This document shows, piece after piece, positions 45,266 through 55,641 of a DNA stretch of 64,000 bases. Location: assembly GCF_015707995.1 (NCBI RefSeq), contig NZ_JAAGRY010000005.1:1-64000 (forward strand), written 5' to 3'. The stretch is from Microbacterium paulum (GTDB taxonomy: Bacteria; Actinomycetota; Actinomycetes; Actinomycetales; Microbacteriaceae). Numbering within the stretch: position 1 is the stretch's first letter; each line of letters starts with the position of its first letter. Below the pieces are notes generated by a model. That model saw only the letters and a list, made by a program, of their open reading frames with translations, did no database searches and was not told the origin of the DNA. A program made the translations under genes and the position numbers.

Positions 45266-45865
45266 ATGCAGTTCGAGCACCTCGGGGCGCAGCCCCGCAT
45301 CCACCCGGGCGCGGTCGTCGCGCCGACGGCCGTGATCTCGGGCGACGTCACGATCGGCGCCGGATGTCAGGTGCTGCACGGCGCCGTGCTGACGGCGGAA
45401 GGCGGCCCGATCACCCTCGGCGAACACGTCATCGTGATGGAGAACGCCCTCATCCGCGCGAGCGCCGCGAACCCCGTCCACATCGGCTCGCACGTTCTCG
45501 TGGGGCCCACGGCGAGCCTGTCGGGCGCGACGGTGGGCGACGAGGTGTTCCTCGCGACCGGCACCCGGGTGTTCAACGGTGCGCGGATCGGGGAGCGCAG
45601 CGAAGTGCGCATCGGGGCGATCGTGCACCTGCGCACGGTGCTGCCGCCCGAGTCGGTCGTGCCGATCGGCTGGATCGCGGTCGGCGATCCGGCGCAGGTG
45701 TTCTCACCCGACCGGCACGACGAGATCTGGGCGCTGCAGAAAGATCTCGACTTCCCCGGCTACGTGTTCGGCCTCGACCGTGACACGCCCGACCTGATGA
45801 TCCAGCTCACCGAGCGTTACGGCGCCGCCCTCGCACGCCACGCCCGCGACGGGCGCCTCGACTGA
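45266..45865 (+). CDS. gamma-carbonic anhydrase-like hexapeptide-repeat protein
   Basis: 199 residues. About seven hexapeptide turns form a left-handed beta-helix (HPGAVVAPTAVISGDVTIGAG onward), followed by a C-terminal helix. ENALIRAS...PVHIGSHVLVG resembles the metal-binding part of the gamma-CA/PaaY family. PaaY-type thioesterase activity is an alternative. Strong GGAGGT ribosome site; TACGCT (45217-45222) may be its -10. Confidence 0.75.
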   Translation: MQFEHLGAQPRIHPGAVVAPTAVISGDVTIGAGCQVLHGAVLTAEGGPITLGEHVIVMENALIRASAANPVHIGSHVLVGPTASLSGATVGDEVFLATGTRVFNGARIGERSEVRIGAIVHLRTVLPPESVVPIGWIAVGDPAQVFSPDRHDEIWALQKDLDFPGYVFGLDRDTPDLMIQLTERYGAALARHARDGRLD

Positions 45866-45885
45866 CGCCGCGCCCACCCGCGGCG
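45866..45885. terminator. hairpin between gamma-CA-like gene and ppc
   Basis: CGCCGCG (45866-45872) pairs with CGCGGCG (45879-45885) across a six-base loop, between convergent genes; a TCCGCC/GGCGGA palindrome follows. Confidence 0.5.
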
Positions 45886-45920
45886 CGGGCGTCCGCCGGC
45901 GGAGCGCCGTCTGGCCGGGC

Positions 45921-48605
45921 TCACCCGGTGTTCTGCAGTCCGGCCGAAACCCCCGAGACCGAGAGCAGCAGCAGCCGCTGCCAGCCGGGAAGGTCCTCCT
46001 CCGGCACGTCGCCGGTGCGCAGCGTCCGCAGGGCGCGCAGCTGCAGGAGCGACAGGGCGTCGACGTAGGGGCTCCGCATCTTCACGGCGCGCTGCAGCAC
46101 GGGCTTGTTCGCGAGCAGGTCGTCGCCCCCGGCGATGGCGATGACCCAGCGCTTGGTCAGGGCCATCTCCTCGGCGACGAGGTCGCCGAGGTCCGCCCGG
46201 TCGCCGAGATCGAGGTAGCGCCGCGCGATGCGGTCGTCGGCCTTCGCGAGGCTCATGCCGACGTTGTCGATGACGGTGCGGAAGAGGGGCCATTCGTCGT
46301 AGGCGCGGCGCAGCACGTCGATGTCGCCGACGGCGTCGAGCGCGGTGCCGAGCCCGAACCAGCCGGCCAGGTTGATGCGCGCCTGCGACCAGGCGAAGAC
46401 CCAGGGGATCGCGCGCAGGTCCTCGAGGGATTCGACCGAGAGCCCGCGGCGGGCCGGGCGCGAGCCGAGTGCGAGCAGGCCGATCTCCTCCATCGGGGTC
46501 ACGGTCGCGAACCACGGGGCGAAGCCGTCGGCCTTCACGAGCGCGAAGAACCGCTCGCGCGACGCGCGGTCCATCGTCGCGGCGACGTCGGCGTAGCGTT
46601 CGGCGGCCTCGCGGTTGTGCGACTCGATCGAGGGGGCGGATGCCAGGAGCACCGCCGCGGCGACCTGGTCGATGTGGCGCATCGCGATGTTCGGGTCGCC
46701 GTACCGCGCGAAGATGACCTCGCCCTGCTCGGTGAGCTTGAACCTGCCGTCGACCGAGTGCGGCGGCTGCGCGAGGATCGCCGAGTTCGCGGGGCCGCCG
46801 CCGCGCCCGAGAGCGCCGCCGCGGCCGTGGAAGAGGGTGAGCTGGATGCCTTCGTCCTGCGCCCACGCGGCGATCTTCGCCTGCGCTTCGTACAGGGCGA
46901 GGTTCGCGGCGACCGGCCCGACGTCCTTCGACGAGTCGGAGTAGCCGAGCATGACCTCGAGGCGCCGGCCCGTGGCATCCATCCGCGCGGCGAAGTCGGG
47001 GTGGTCGATGATCTCGGCCATGATGGCGGGCGCCGCCTGCAGGTCGGCGAACGTCTCGAACAGCGGGATCACGTCGAGTACCGGCGCCGTGCCGCCGGGG
47101 CCCGCCGCGAAGCGGGCGAGCTCGTGCACGGTCGCGAGGTCGTTCGCCGACTGGGTGAAAGAGACGATGTAGCGCCCCGCGGCGCCGGGGCCGTAGCGGT
47201 GCTGGATCTGCGCGATCGTGCGGAAGACGTCGAGCACTTCTTCGGCCTGCGTGCTCAGGGCGGCGCCCTCGTCCCGCGCCGCGATGCACTCGGCGAGCAC
47301 CTTCGCGTGCACCGCGGAGTGCTGGCGCACCTCGAGCTCCGCGAGGTGGAAGCCGAAGGTCTCGACCTGCCAGATGAGCTGCTGGAGGTGTCCGTAGGCC
47401 TGGCGCGGTGCGCCGGCGGCGACGAGCGAGTCCTGGACGACCCGGAGGTCTGCGAGCAGGTGCGCGGGATCGCGGTAAGCGAGATCGGCGTCGCGGCGCC
47501 GAGTGGCCGAGATGCGTCGCGTGAGGAGCAGTATCGCACGCTTGTGCGGCTCGCCCGTGGCCCGTTTGGCGGCGTCGGCTGCGCCGTCTTCGTCGGCCGA
47601 CGACAAGCGCTGCAGCAGGGAGTCGAGCGCCGGGCTCGGCACCGTCGTGTCGGCCGAGAGGGTGAGGGTCTTGGCGATGCGGTTCGCCGAGTTCTCGAGG
47701 CCGAGCAGAATGTGCTCGGCGGCGATACCGGCCGCCTTCTTGGTGATCGATGCCGTGACGAACGGATTGCCGTCGCGGTCGCCGCCCACCCACGTGCCCA
47801 GGCGTACGAACGGCCGCACGACGGGGGCGCGGCTGCCGGCGGCGGGTCCCTGCAGGGCGTCGTCGACGCGGCGGTAGACATGCGGCACGGCGGTGTAGAG
47901 CGTCTCGTCGAAGACGGCCATGATGGCGCGCACCTCGTCGACGGGCGTCGGCTTCTCGGCGCGCAGGGGAGCGGTGCGCCACAGCGTGTCGATCTCTTCG
48001 AGCATGCGGCGCTCGGCGCGGCGCTCGTCGGCACCGCCCCGCAGCGACGCGTCGTGCTCGCTGAGCAGGTTCACGAGGCGACGGATGCTCGTCGAGACCG
48101 CGCGACGGCGGGCCTCGGTCGGGTGGGCGGTGAAGACGGGGTGGAACCTCAGCGCCTGCAGACGCTTCAGCGCCGTGTCGTCGCCGACCTCGGCGGCCAG
48201 GCGCACGAACGCGGCGGCGACCGAATCCGCGGCATCCTCCTTCTCGGGCCGGCCGTCGCGTTCGCGCAGAACGCGTACGCGCTGGTGCTCCTCGGCGAGG
48301 TTCACGAGGTGGAAGTACACCGTGAAGGCGCGGGCGACCTCGTCGGCGCGCGCGATGGAGAACGACTCGGCGATCGAGGCGGCTCGCTCGAACGCTTCGT
48401 CCGACTCGTCGGTGTAGGCGGCGATCGTCGCCTGCCGCAGCCGCTCGACGTCCTCGTACAGGCCCGGCGACCCGCTCTCGCGCAGCACGCGGCCGAGCAG
48501 AGCGCCGAGCATGCGCACGTCGGCACGCATGCTCTCGGGCAGTTCCTGCTCGGCTTCGTAGCGCCCGACGAGGTCGATGGCTTCGGTGCGGGTCAGTTCT
48601 CGCAT
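45921..48605 (-). CDS. ppc: phosphoenolpyruvate carboxylase
   Basis: 894 residues. Carboxylates PEP to oxaloacetate, the main anaplerotic step. Seen: VFTAHPTEARRRAV with the catalytic His, GTWVGGDRDGNPFVT, VMLGYSDSSKDVGPVAA, LFHGRGGALGRGGGP, KLTEQGEVI, and the conserved C-terminus QNTG. The ATG is fixed by TAGCGT (48617-48612) six bases upstream, with only a G-run between, so leaderless. Confidence 0.97.
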   Translation of the reverse strand: MRELTRTEAIDLVGRYEAEQELPESMRADVRMLGALLGRVLRESGSPGLYEDVERLRQATIAAYTDESDEAFERAASIAESFSIARADEVARAFTVYFHLVNLAEEHQRVRVLRERDGRPEKEDAADSVAAAFVRLAAEVGDDTALKRLQALRFHPVFTAHPTEARRRAVSTSIRRLVNLLSEHDASLRGGADERRAERRMLEEIDTLWRTAPLRAEKPTPVDEVRAIMAVFDETLYTAVPHVYRRVDDALQGPAAGSRAPVVRPFVRLGTWVGGDRDGNPFVTASITKKAAGIAAEHILLGLENSANRIAKTLTLSADTTVPSPALDSLLQRLSSADEDGAADAAKRATGEPHKRAILLLTRRISATRRRDADLAYRDPAHLLADLRVVQDSLVAAGAPRQAYGHLQQLIWQVETFGFHLAELEVRQHSAVHAKVLAECIAARDEGAALSTQAEEVLDVFRTIAQIQHRYGPGAAGRYIVSFTQSANDLATVHELARFAAGPGGTAPVLDVIPLFETFADLQAAPAIMAEIIDHPDFAARMDATGRRLEVMLGYSDSSKDVGPVAANLALYEAQAKIAAWAQDEGIQLTLFHGRGGALGRGGGPANSAILAQPPHSVDGRFKLTEQGEVIFARYGDPNIAMRHIDQVAAAVLLASAPSIESHNREAAERYADVAATMDRASRERFFALVKADGFAPWFATVTPMEEIGLLALGSRPARRGLSVESLEDLRAIPWVFAWSQARINLAGWFGLGTALDAVGDIDVLRRAYDEWPLFRTVIDNVGMSLAKADDRIARRYLDLGDRADLGDLVAEEMALTKRWVIAIAGGDDLLANKPVLQRAVKMRSPYVDALSLLQLRALRTLRTGDVPEEDLPGWQRLLLLSVSGVSAGLQNTG

Positions 48606-48715
48606 CCCCCCACGCTAACGCCCGCCTGTTTCGGCTGTGTCACGCGTTACGATGGGTCAGGGTGTGCCGGGAAGCCTGGTCGGCGTTTCTGTTCCCCGAC
48701 CCCGAAAGCAGAGGC

Positions 48716-49894
48716 ATGAGCCTGCTCCGATCCGACCGTTTCCCCGCCGTCATCCTCCTCGTCGCCGCGGCGCTCGGCCTCGTCGTCGCGAACAGCCCGG
48801 CGGGCCCCGCGGTCGACAGTGCGATGCACGTGTACCTCGGCATCCCGGGGGTCTTCGAGCTCTCGGTCGAGCACTGGATCAAAGACGGACTGCTCGCGAT
48901 CTTCTTCTTCGTCGTGGCGGTGGAGCTGCAGTTCGAGCTGACGAGCGGCGAGCTGAACTCGGCCGGAAAGGCAACGCAGCCCGCGATCGCCGCCGCCGGT
49001 GGCATCCTCGTGCCCATCGCGATCTTCCTGCTGTTCGCCGCCGGCACCGACAGCGCGTCGGGATGGCCGGTGCCGACGGCGACCGACATCGCCTTCGCGC
49101 TCGGTGTGCTCGCGGTGTTCGGTAGGGGCCTGCCGTCGGCGCTGCGGATCTTCCTCTTGGCGCTCGCGATCCTCGACGACATCGTCGGGATCGTGTTCAT
49201 CGCGGTGCTGTTCACGAGCGACGTGAATCTCGTCATGCTCGCGATCGCCGCCGCGCTGGTGGTCCTGTTCGGCATCCTGAGCCGCCAGCTCGACGGGCCC
49301 GCCCGTGTGCCGCTCACGATCGCCCTCGTCCTCATCGCCGTGCTCGCGTGGGCGTTCACGTACGCCTCGGGCGTGCACGCGACGATCGCCGGGGTGGCCC
49401 TGGGTCTCGCGATGGCCCAGTACCCGGCGCTGCGCGCTCGGCACGTGCTGGAACCGTGGGTGAACGGCCTCGTGCTGCCGCTGTTCGCCTTCTCGGCGGC
49501 GCTCGTCGTGATCCCCGCCGTCTCGCCGTCGCAGCTGCAGCCCGCGTTCTGGGGTGTCGCCGCGGCGCTGCCGATCGGCAAGCTCATCGGCATCTCGCTG
49601 TTCGGCTGGGTCGCGCTGCGGCTCGGGCGCGAGAAGGGCGCCGTACCCGCCCTGCCGTTCTCGGACCTGCTCGCGGCGGGAGCGCTCGGGGGCATCGGAT
49701 TCACGGTGTCGCTGCTGCTGTCGGAGCTCGCGTTCGCGGGCGACGCGCTGCTGCGCGACGAGGCGATCCTCGGCGTCCTCACCGGGTCGATGGTCGCGCT
49801 CGTGCTGGCGAGCGTGCTCGTGTCGTGGCGTGCGCGGCACTATCGTCGCCTCGAGCGGGCGGGTGGGTCTCCCGCCGAGGAGGTCGCCCCGTGA
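48716..49894 (+). CDS. nhaA: Na+/H+ antiporter NhaA
   Basis: 392 residues, about 12 membrane helices. Seen: LLAIFFFVVAVELQFELTSG, PTATDIAFALGVLAVFG, and the ion-site pair Asp154-Asp155 in AILDDIVGIVF; helices with GIGFTVSLLLSELAF near the end. A GTG at 48662 gives 18 extra residues (Pro/Trp-rich, not NhaA-like); I chose the ATG because the protein then starts, as usual, just before the first helix. TACGAT (48648-48653) is a likely -10. Coupled to mazG by GTGA. Confidence 0.92.
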   Translation: MSLLRSDRFPAVILLVAAALGLVVANSPAGPAVDSAMHVYLGIPGVFELSVEHWIKDGLLAIFFFVVAVELQFELTSGELNSAGKATQPAIAAAGGILVPIAIFLLFAAGTDSASGWPVPTATDIAFALGVLAVFGRGLPSALRIFLLALAILDDIVGIVFIAVLFTSDVNLVMLAIAAALVVLFGILSRQLDGPARVPLTIALVLIAVLAWAFTYASGVHATIAGVALGLAMAQYPALRARHVLEPWVNGLVLPLFAFSAALVVIPAVSPSQLQPAFWGVAAALPIGKLIGISLFGWVALRLGREKGAVPALPFSDLLAAGALGGIGFTVSLLLSELAFAGDALLRDEAILGVLTGSMVALVLASVLVSWRARHYRRLERAGGSPAEEVAP

Positions 49895-50550
49895 ACGAGC
49901 CGTTCGGCGCCGAGTCCCCGTCCGACGACCCGCTGCGGCGGGCGGCGGAGGCGATGCGGGCGGTGCGCGAGCGCTGCGTGTGGTCCCAGCGGATCACCCA
50001 CGACGACCTGGTGCCGTACCTCGTCGAGGAGTCGGCGGAGCTCATCGACGCGGTCGAGACCGGAACGCGCGCGGACCTGCGCGAAGAACTCGGAGATTTG
50101 CTCTGGCAGGTGCTCTTCCACGCCGCCGTCGCTGCGGAGGACGCCGACGACCCGTTCACCATCGACGACGTCGCGGAAGGACTCACCGAGAAGATGGTGC
50201 GCAGGCATCCGCATGTGTTCGCGGACGCTGTCGCGACGACCCCCGACGAGGTGCTCGTGCACTGGAACGCGGCGAAGGCGGCCGAGAAGCGCGAGCGCCG
50301 GTCGGTGCTCGACGGCGTGTCGCCGCACATGCCGTCGCTCGCGCTCGCGCAGAAGCTCCTCGGCCGCGCCGCGCAGGTCGGCGTCGTCCGCACTCCGGCC
50401 GACGCTGCGTCTGCGTCGGAGGCGCAGCTGGGGGAGGCGCTGCTCGGACTCGTCGCGCTCGCGCGCGAGCGCGGGTGGGACGCCGACCGGGCCCTGCGCG
50501 GCGCGATCCGCACGCTCGAGGGCGATGTGCGCGGCGCCGAGCGTTCATAA
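49891..50550 (+). CDS. mazG: nucleoside triphosphate pyrophosphohydrolase MazG
   Basis: 219 residues. All-alpha NTP-PPase: EESAELIDAVE and REELGDLLWQVLFHAA supply the Mg2+-binding ExxE...ExxD motif, followed by VRRHPHVFAD and WNAAKAAEKRERRS. Removes non-canonical NTPs or tunes stringent response. About 40 residues shorter than E. coli MazG at the C-terminus. GTG start overlaps the nhaA stop, with a GAGGAGG ribosome site. Confidence 0.92.
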   Translation: MNEPFGAESPSDDPLRRAAEAMRAVRERCVWSQRITHDDLVPYLVEESAELIDAVETGTRADLREELGDLLWQVLFHAAVAAEDADDPFTIDDVAEGLTEKMVRRHPHVFADAVATTPDEVLVHWNAAKAAEKRERRSVLDGVSPHMPSLALAQKLLGRAAQVGVVRTPADAASASEAQLGEALLGLVALARERGWDADRALRGAIRTLEGDVRGAERS

Positions 50551-50622
50551 CTCCTCCGATTCGTCGCGGGTCGGCTCGTGTGATCGTCGCCACGGCTCTG
50601 ATCGGCTCGGATCGGAGGAGTT
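50549..50622. repeat. 12-bp inverted repeat between mazG and hisS
   Basis: AACTCCTCCGAT (50549-50560) and its exact complement ATCGGAGGAGTT (50611-50622) enclose 50 bases. The left arm covers the mazG stop TAA. It could be a long stem terminator, a REP-like element or a mobile-element remnant; no target duplication is visible. Confidence 0.8.
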
Positions 50623-50676
50623 CTGCACACGCCCCCGCGGGACCGGCGCCGGAAGGCGACCTGGAATACTGACGGG

Positions 50677-51972
50677 GTGGCATCTGTGAACCCGCCGCGC
50701 GGCATGCGCGACTTCCTCCCCGCCGACAAGGCCCGTCGTGAGCGCGTGCTCGCCGTCATCCGCGAGCGCTACCGCGCGCACGGTTTCGACGAGATCGAGA
50801 CGCCCGTGATGGAGGACTACGACCGCCTGCACGCCGGCATCGGCGGCGACAACGAGAAGCTCGCGTTCAACGTCCTGAAGCGCGGGCTGGATGCCGAGGC
50901 CATCGCCGCGGCGGCCGACCAGCCGTCTCGGCTCTCCGACCTGGGGCTGCGCTACGACCTGACCGTGCCGCTCGCCCGGTTCTACGCCACCAACCGCGCG
51001 CAGCTGCCGACGGTGTTCCGCTCGATCCAGATGGCGCCGGTATGGCGCGCCGAACGGCCCCAGAAGGGCCGGTACCGCCAGTTCGTGCAGTGCGACATCG
51101 ACATCATCGGCGACGCGACGGGGCGCGCTGAGGCCGAGCTGATCGTCGCGACGCTCGACGCCGTCGACGCCCTGGGCCTCGAGGGCGCGACCGTGCGCCT
51201 GAACGACCGCCGTGTGCTGGACTGGATGCTCGGACACTTCGGATTCGCCGAAGATGAGCGCCCCGGCGTGCTGATCACGATCGACAAGCTCGACAAGCTC
51301 GGCCCCGAGGGCGTGGTGGCAGAGCTGCGCGAGCGGGATGCCACGCCGGCGGCCGTCGACGCGTTCGAGGCGTTCCTGCGTCGTCCGCAGACGCTCGAAC
51401 TGCGCGCGTTCGGCGAGGGCGCGATCCGCAAAGCCCTTCCCGACGGGGCGCCCGACGAGGTGGTCGCCGACCTCGTCGCCCTCGGCGACGCGGTGGGCCG
51501 TGCCCGGGGCATCCCGCAGCCGTACTTCACGCTGCCGATCGCGTTCGATCCGTTCCTCGTGCGGGGGATGGGGTACTACACGGGAACGATCTTCGAGCTC
51601 GTCCACCCGAGCGTCGACTACTCGCTCGGCGGCGGCGGTCGTTACGACGGCATGATCGGCCGGTTCCTCGGGCAAGACGTGCCGGCGGTCGGGTTCTCGA
51701 TCGGCTTCGAGCGCATCGTCGATCTGCTCGAGGCCGGGGTGGACGATGCGGCAGAGGCCGTCGTGCTCGTGCACGACCGCGACGTGCCGCTCGCCGAGCT
51801 GGCGGCGCTCAAAGCGGCGCTCGTCGCGGACGGGTCGCGCGTGCGCCTCGAGCAGCGCACGAAGAACCTGAAGGCGCTCCTCGAGCGCGCCGCCGCCGAC
51901 GGCTACACCTCGTTCGCGACGGTCGCCGCAGGCCAGAACGCCGAGAGTCTCGACCTCAAACCGCTGAGCTGA
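50677..51972 (+). CDS. hisS: histidine-tRNA ligase
   Basis: 431 residues, class II synthetase. Motif 1 region PPRGMRDFLPADKARRERV, motif 2 FRSIQMAPVWRAERPQKGRYRQF, His-specific GMGYYTGTIFEL, motif 3 GGGGRYDGMIGRF...VGFSIGFERI, and a C-terminal anticodon-binding domain. GTG start six bases after AATACT (50665-50670). Confidence 0.96.
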   Translation: MASVNPPRGMRDFLPADKARRERVLAVIRERYRAHGFDEIETPVMEDYDRLHAGIGGDNEKLAFNVLKRGLDAEAIAAAADQPSRLSDLGLRYDLTVPLARFYATNRAQLPTVFRSIQMAPVWRAERPQKGRYRQFVQCDIDIIGDATGRAEAELIVATLDAVDALGLEGATVRLNDRRVLDWMLGHFGFAEDERPGVLITIDKLDKLGPEGVVAELRERDATPAAVDAFEAFLRRPQTLELRAFGEGAIRKALPDGAPDEVVADLVALGDAVGRARGIPQPYFTLPIAFDPFLVRGMGYYTGTIFELVHPSVDYSLGGGGRYDGMIGRFLGQDVPAVGFSIGFERIVDLLEAGVDDAAEAVVLVHDRDVPLAELAALKAALVADGSRVRLEQRTKNLKALLERAAADGYTSFATVAAGQNAESLDLKPLS

Positions 51973-52012
51973 GCCCTCGCGCCGGCCACCGCGGTGAGGC
52001 ATCATGCCAAGC

Positions 52013-52447
52013 ATGACCCTGCACGTGCGCACGACCCTGCCCGCCCATGGACCCGCGACGGCGATCGAACTCACCGACGCGCAGGTCGACGAACTCGGCG
52101 GCGGCAAGCGCGCCGCCGTGCGGGTGCGCATCGGCGATCATGAGGCCCGACTGCGGCTGGGGGTGATGGGCGGCAAGAACCTCGTCGGCCTGTCGAAGGC
52201 CGCCCGCGCCGAGCTGGGGGTCGAGATCGGCGACACGGTCGACGCCGAGATCGAGCTCGATGCCGACGATCGCGTGATCGAGGTCCCCACCGACCTGGCA
52301 TCCGCCCTCGATGTCGCCGGAGCCCGTGCGGCTTTCGACGCGCTGTCGCCGTCGCGCCGCAAGGAGTTCGTGCGCGGCATCGTCGAGGCGAAGCAGCCCG
52401 CAACCCGCGAGCGGCGCGTGCAGGCGGCCGTCGACGCCGTCTCGTGA
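52013..52447 (+). CDS. DUF1905 / YdeI-type small protein
   Basis: 144 residues. N-terminal DUF1905 beta-barrel (LGGGKRAAVRVRIGDHEARLRLGVMGGKNLVGLSKAARAE region) and a short C-terminal YdeI-like helical part with LSPSRRKEFVRGIVEAKQ. Function unknown. An ATG at 52004 adds three residues; CATCAT (52000-52005) seven bases before 52013 favours the shorter form. Overlaps the next gene by GTGA. Confidence 0.8.
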   Translation: MTLHVRTTLPAHGPATAIELTDAQVDELGGGKRAAVRVRIGDHEARLRLGVMGGKNLVGLSKAARAELGVEIGDTVDAEIELDADDRVIEVPTDLASALDVAGARAAFDALSPSRRKEFVRGIVEAKQPATRERRVQAAVDAVS

Positions 52448-53451
52448 GTCGGCCGCTCGCTGTACGCCGCTTCACGCTGGTCGCCGTGACGTTGCCGGCG
52501 GTGCTCGTCGCGGTCGCTCTCGCGGTACAGGTGCTCGCCCTTCCTGCGCTGCCCGACCCGGTGGCGATCCACTGGGGCGCGAGCGGTTCACCCGACGGCT
52601 TCGGTCCCGCGTGGATCGTCCCCGTGCTGACGGCGGCGATCGGGTTCGGGCTGCCGCTCGTGATCGCGGCATCGGCCCTCGCGGGGCTGCGTCGCGGCGA
52701 CCGCGGCACGACCTACCGCCTGCTCGGGGCGGTGGCCCTCGCCGTATCGACGATGATGTGCGTCCTCGGCACGTGGACGCTCGTGATGCAGGCGGGGCTG
52801 CTCGAAGCGGCCGACGGGCCGTCGGCGATCCCGGCGGTGCTGTGCTCGTTCGGTGCGGCGATCGCCGCCTTCGTCGCCGGCTGGTTCGCGCAGCCCGACG
52901 AACCGTACCGGGTGACCGTGCTCGCGGCGCCCGGCCGAAAGCCCGACACCGATTCACGCGGTCCCTGGCAGCAGCGCACCACGCTGTCGCGCGGAGCGAT
53001 CATGATCCTCGTCGGGGCGATCGCACTCCTCGTGCTCATGACCCTCGTGACGGCCCTCACGTCCGGCGGAGCGGCGCCGGCCTGGGCCGTGGTGCTGCTG
53101 ATCGCCGTGACCGTCCTCGCGGTGGTCGTCGTGGTGTCGTCGATCGCCTTCCACGTGCGCGTCGACGATGACGGGCTGTCCGTGACGTCGGTCGTCGGGC
53201 TGCCGCGCGTGCACATCGCGCTCGCCGACATCGCCCGGGCAGAGGCGGTGCTCGTCAGCCCGATGGGCGAGTTCGGCGGCTGGGGACTGCGCTGGGCTCC
53301 GGGCAGCGGGTTCGGCGTCGTGCTGCGCACGGGCCCCGGCATCCGCGTCACGCGCACGAACGGCAAGATCTTCACCGTCACGGTCGACGACGCCGAGACC
53401 GGCGCGGCGCTGCTCGACGGCCTCGCCGCCCGCGCCCGCGCCGCGGGGTGA
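52444..53451 (+). CDS. DUF1648-type membrane protein
   Basis: 335 residues. First segment with LPDPVAIHWGASGSPDGFG is the DUF1648 signature; about five to six membrane helices follow in two groups (1-140, 180-225), with a C-terminal soluble PH-like region. Related proteins include the SdpI immunity family, but no specific role can be assigned. GTG start coupled to the DUF1905 gene. Confidence 0.75.
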   Translation: MSRPLAVRRFTLVAVTLPAVLVAVALAVQVLALPALPDPVAIHWGASGSPDGFGPAWIVPVLTAAIGFGLPLVIAASALAGLRRGDRGTTYRLLGAVALAVSTMMCVLGTWTLVMQAGLLEAADGPSAIPAVLCSFGAAIAAFVAGWFAQPDEPYRVTVLAAPGRKPDTDSRGPWQQRTTLSRGAIMILVGAIALLVLMTLVTALTSGGAAPAWAVVLLIAVTVLAVVVVVSSIAFHVRVDDDGLSVTSVVGLPRVHIALADIARAEAVLVSPMGEFGGWGLRWAPGSGFGVVLRTGPGIRVTRTNGKIFTVTVDDAETGAALLDGLAARARAAG

Positions 53452-53498
53452 GGCGCGCGCGGCTTGACTCGCCGCCCGTGCCCCGCTTGGCTGACCCC

Positions 53499-54167
53499 AT
53501 GTCAGAGCTGACACCCGAGACCGCGCGTGCCGTCGACCGCTATCTGGTCGACACCCTCGTCGGTCGAGACGCCGCGCTCGATCGGGCGATCGCCGACCAG
53601 AGGGCGGCGGGACTGCCCGCCATCGAGGTCGCACCCACGAACGGCAAGCTGCTGCACCTGCTCGCGCGGGCGACGGGCGCGCGGCGGGTTCTCGAAATCG
53701 GCACGCTCGGCGGCTACTCGACGATCTGGCTCGCGCGCGCCCTGCCCGAGGACGGGCGGGTCGTGACGATCGAGGCCGAACCGCGACATGCCGCCGTGGC
53801 GCGGGCGAGTATCGACCGGGCGGGCGTGGGGGAGCGGGTCGACATCCGAATCGGGCGCGGCGTCGACGTGCTGCCGACCCTCGCCGACGAGGCGCCGTTC
53901 GATCTCGTGTTCATCGACGCCGACAAAGAGTCGAACACGTTCTACCTCGACCAGGCCGCGCGCCTCGGTCGGCGCGGGGCGCTCGTCATCGTCGACAACG
54001 TTGTGCGGGGCGGCCGCATCGTCGACGCGGAAGACGACAGCGCGCAGGTCACGGGGGTACGCGCGGGCCTGGCGATGCTGCGCGACGATCCCCGGTTCGA
54101 TGCGACCGCGGTGCAGACGTGGGATGCCAAGGGGTGGGACGGCTTCGCCCTCGCGGTGCTCGTGTGA
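53499..54167 (+). CDS. class I SAM-dependent O-methyltransferase (family 3)
   Basis: 222 residues. SAM motif VLEIGTLGGYSTIWLARAL, acidic VVTIEAEPRHAAVA, metal/catechol-type motif LVFIDADKESNTFYLDQA and VIVDNVVRGGRI. Resembles caffeoyl-CoA/catechol O-methyltransferases; substrate unknown. An earlier GTG at 53448 overlaps the preceding stop, but TTGGCT (53487-53492) is six bases before this ATG and the extra residues are not conserved-looking. Confidence 0.88.
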   Translation: MSELTPETARAVDRYLVDTLVGRDAALDRAIADQRAAGLPAIEVAPTNGKLLHLLARATGARRVLEIGTLGGYSTIWLARALPEDGRVVTIEAEPRHAAVARASIDRAGVGERVDIRIGRGVDVLPTLADEAPFDLVFIDADKESNTFYLDQAARLGRRGALVIVDNVVRGGRIVDAEDDSAQVTGVRAGLAMLRDDPRFDATAVQTWDAKGWDGFALAVLV

Positions 54168-55583
<1,416 letters not shown>

Positions 55584-55603
55584 TGCGCCGCTGAGACGCT
55601 GAC

Positions 55604-55641
55604 GAAAGGGGAGCCGTGAGAAGACCTACGGCTCCCCTTTC
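55604..55641 (+). terminator. 14-bp hairpin after eno covering the ftsB start
   Basis: GAAAGGGGAGCCGT (55604-55617) pairs perfectly with ACGGCTCCCCTTTC (55628-55641); ten-base loop. The ribosome site and GTG of the next gene are in the left arm. Acts as terminator, attenuator or translational block. Confidence 0.75.

Noticed and set aside
48662-48715. GTG 48662 as nhaA start
   Set aside because: It adds 18 residues unlike NhaA, and its distance from TACGAT (eight bases) does not match the usual six.
53448-53498. Extended O-methyltransferase N-terminus from GTG 53448
   Set aside because: The added residues look like translated intergenic sequence, and a -10-like box precedes the internal ATG by six bases.
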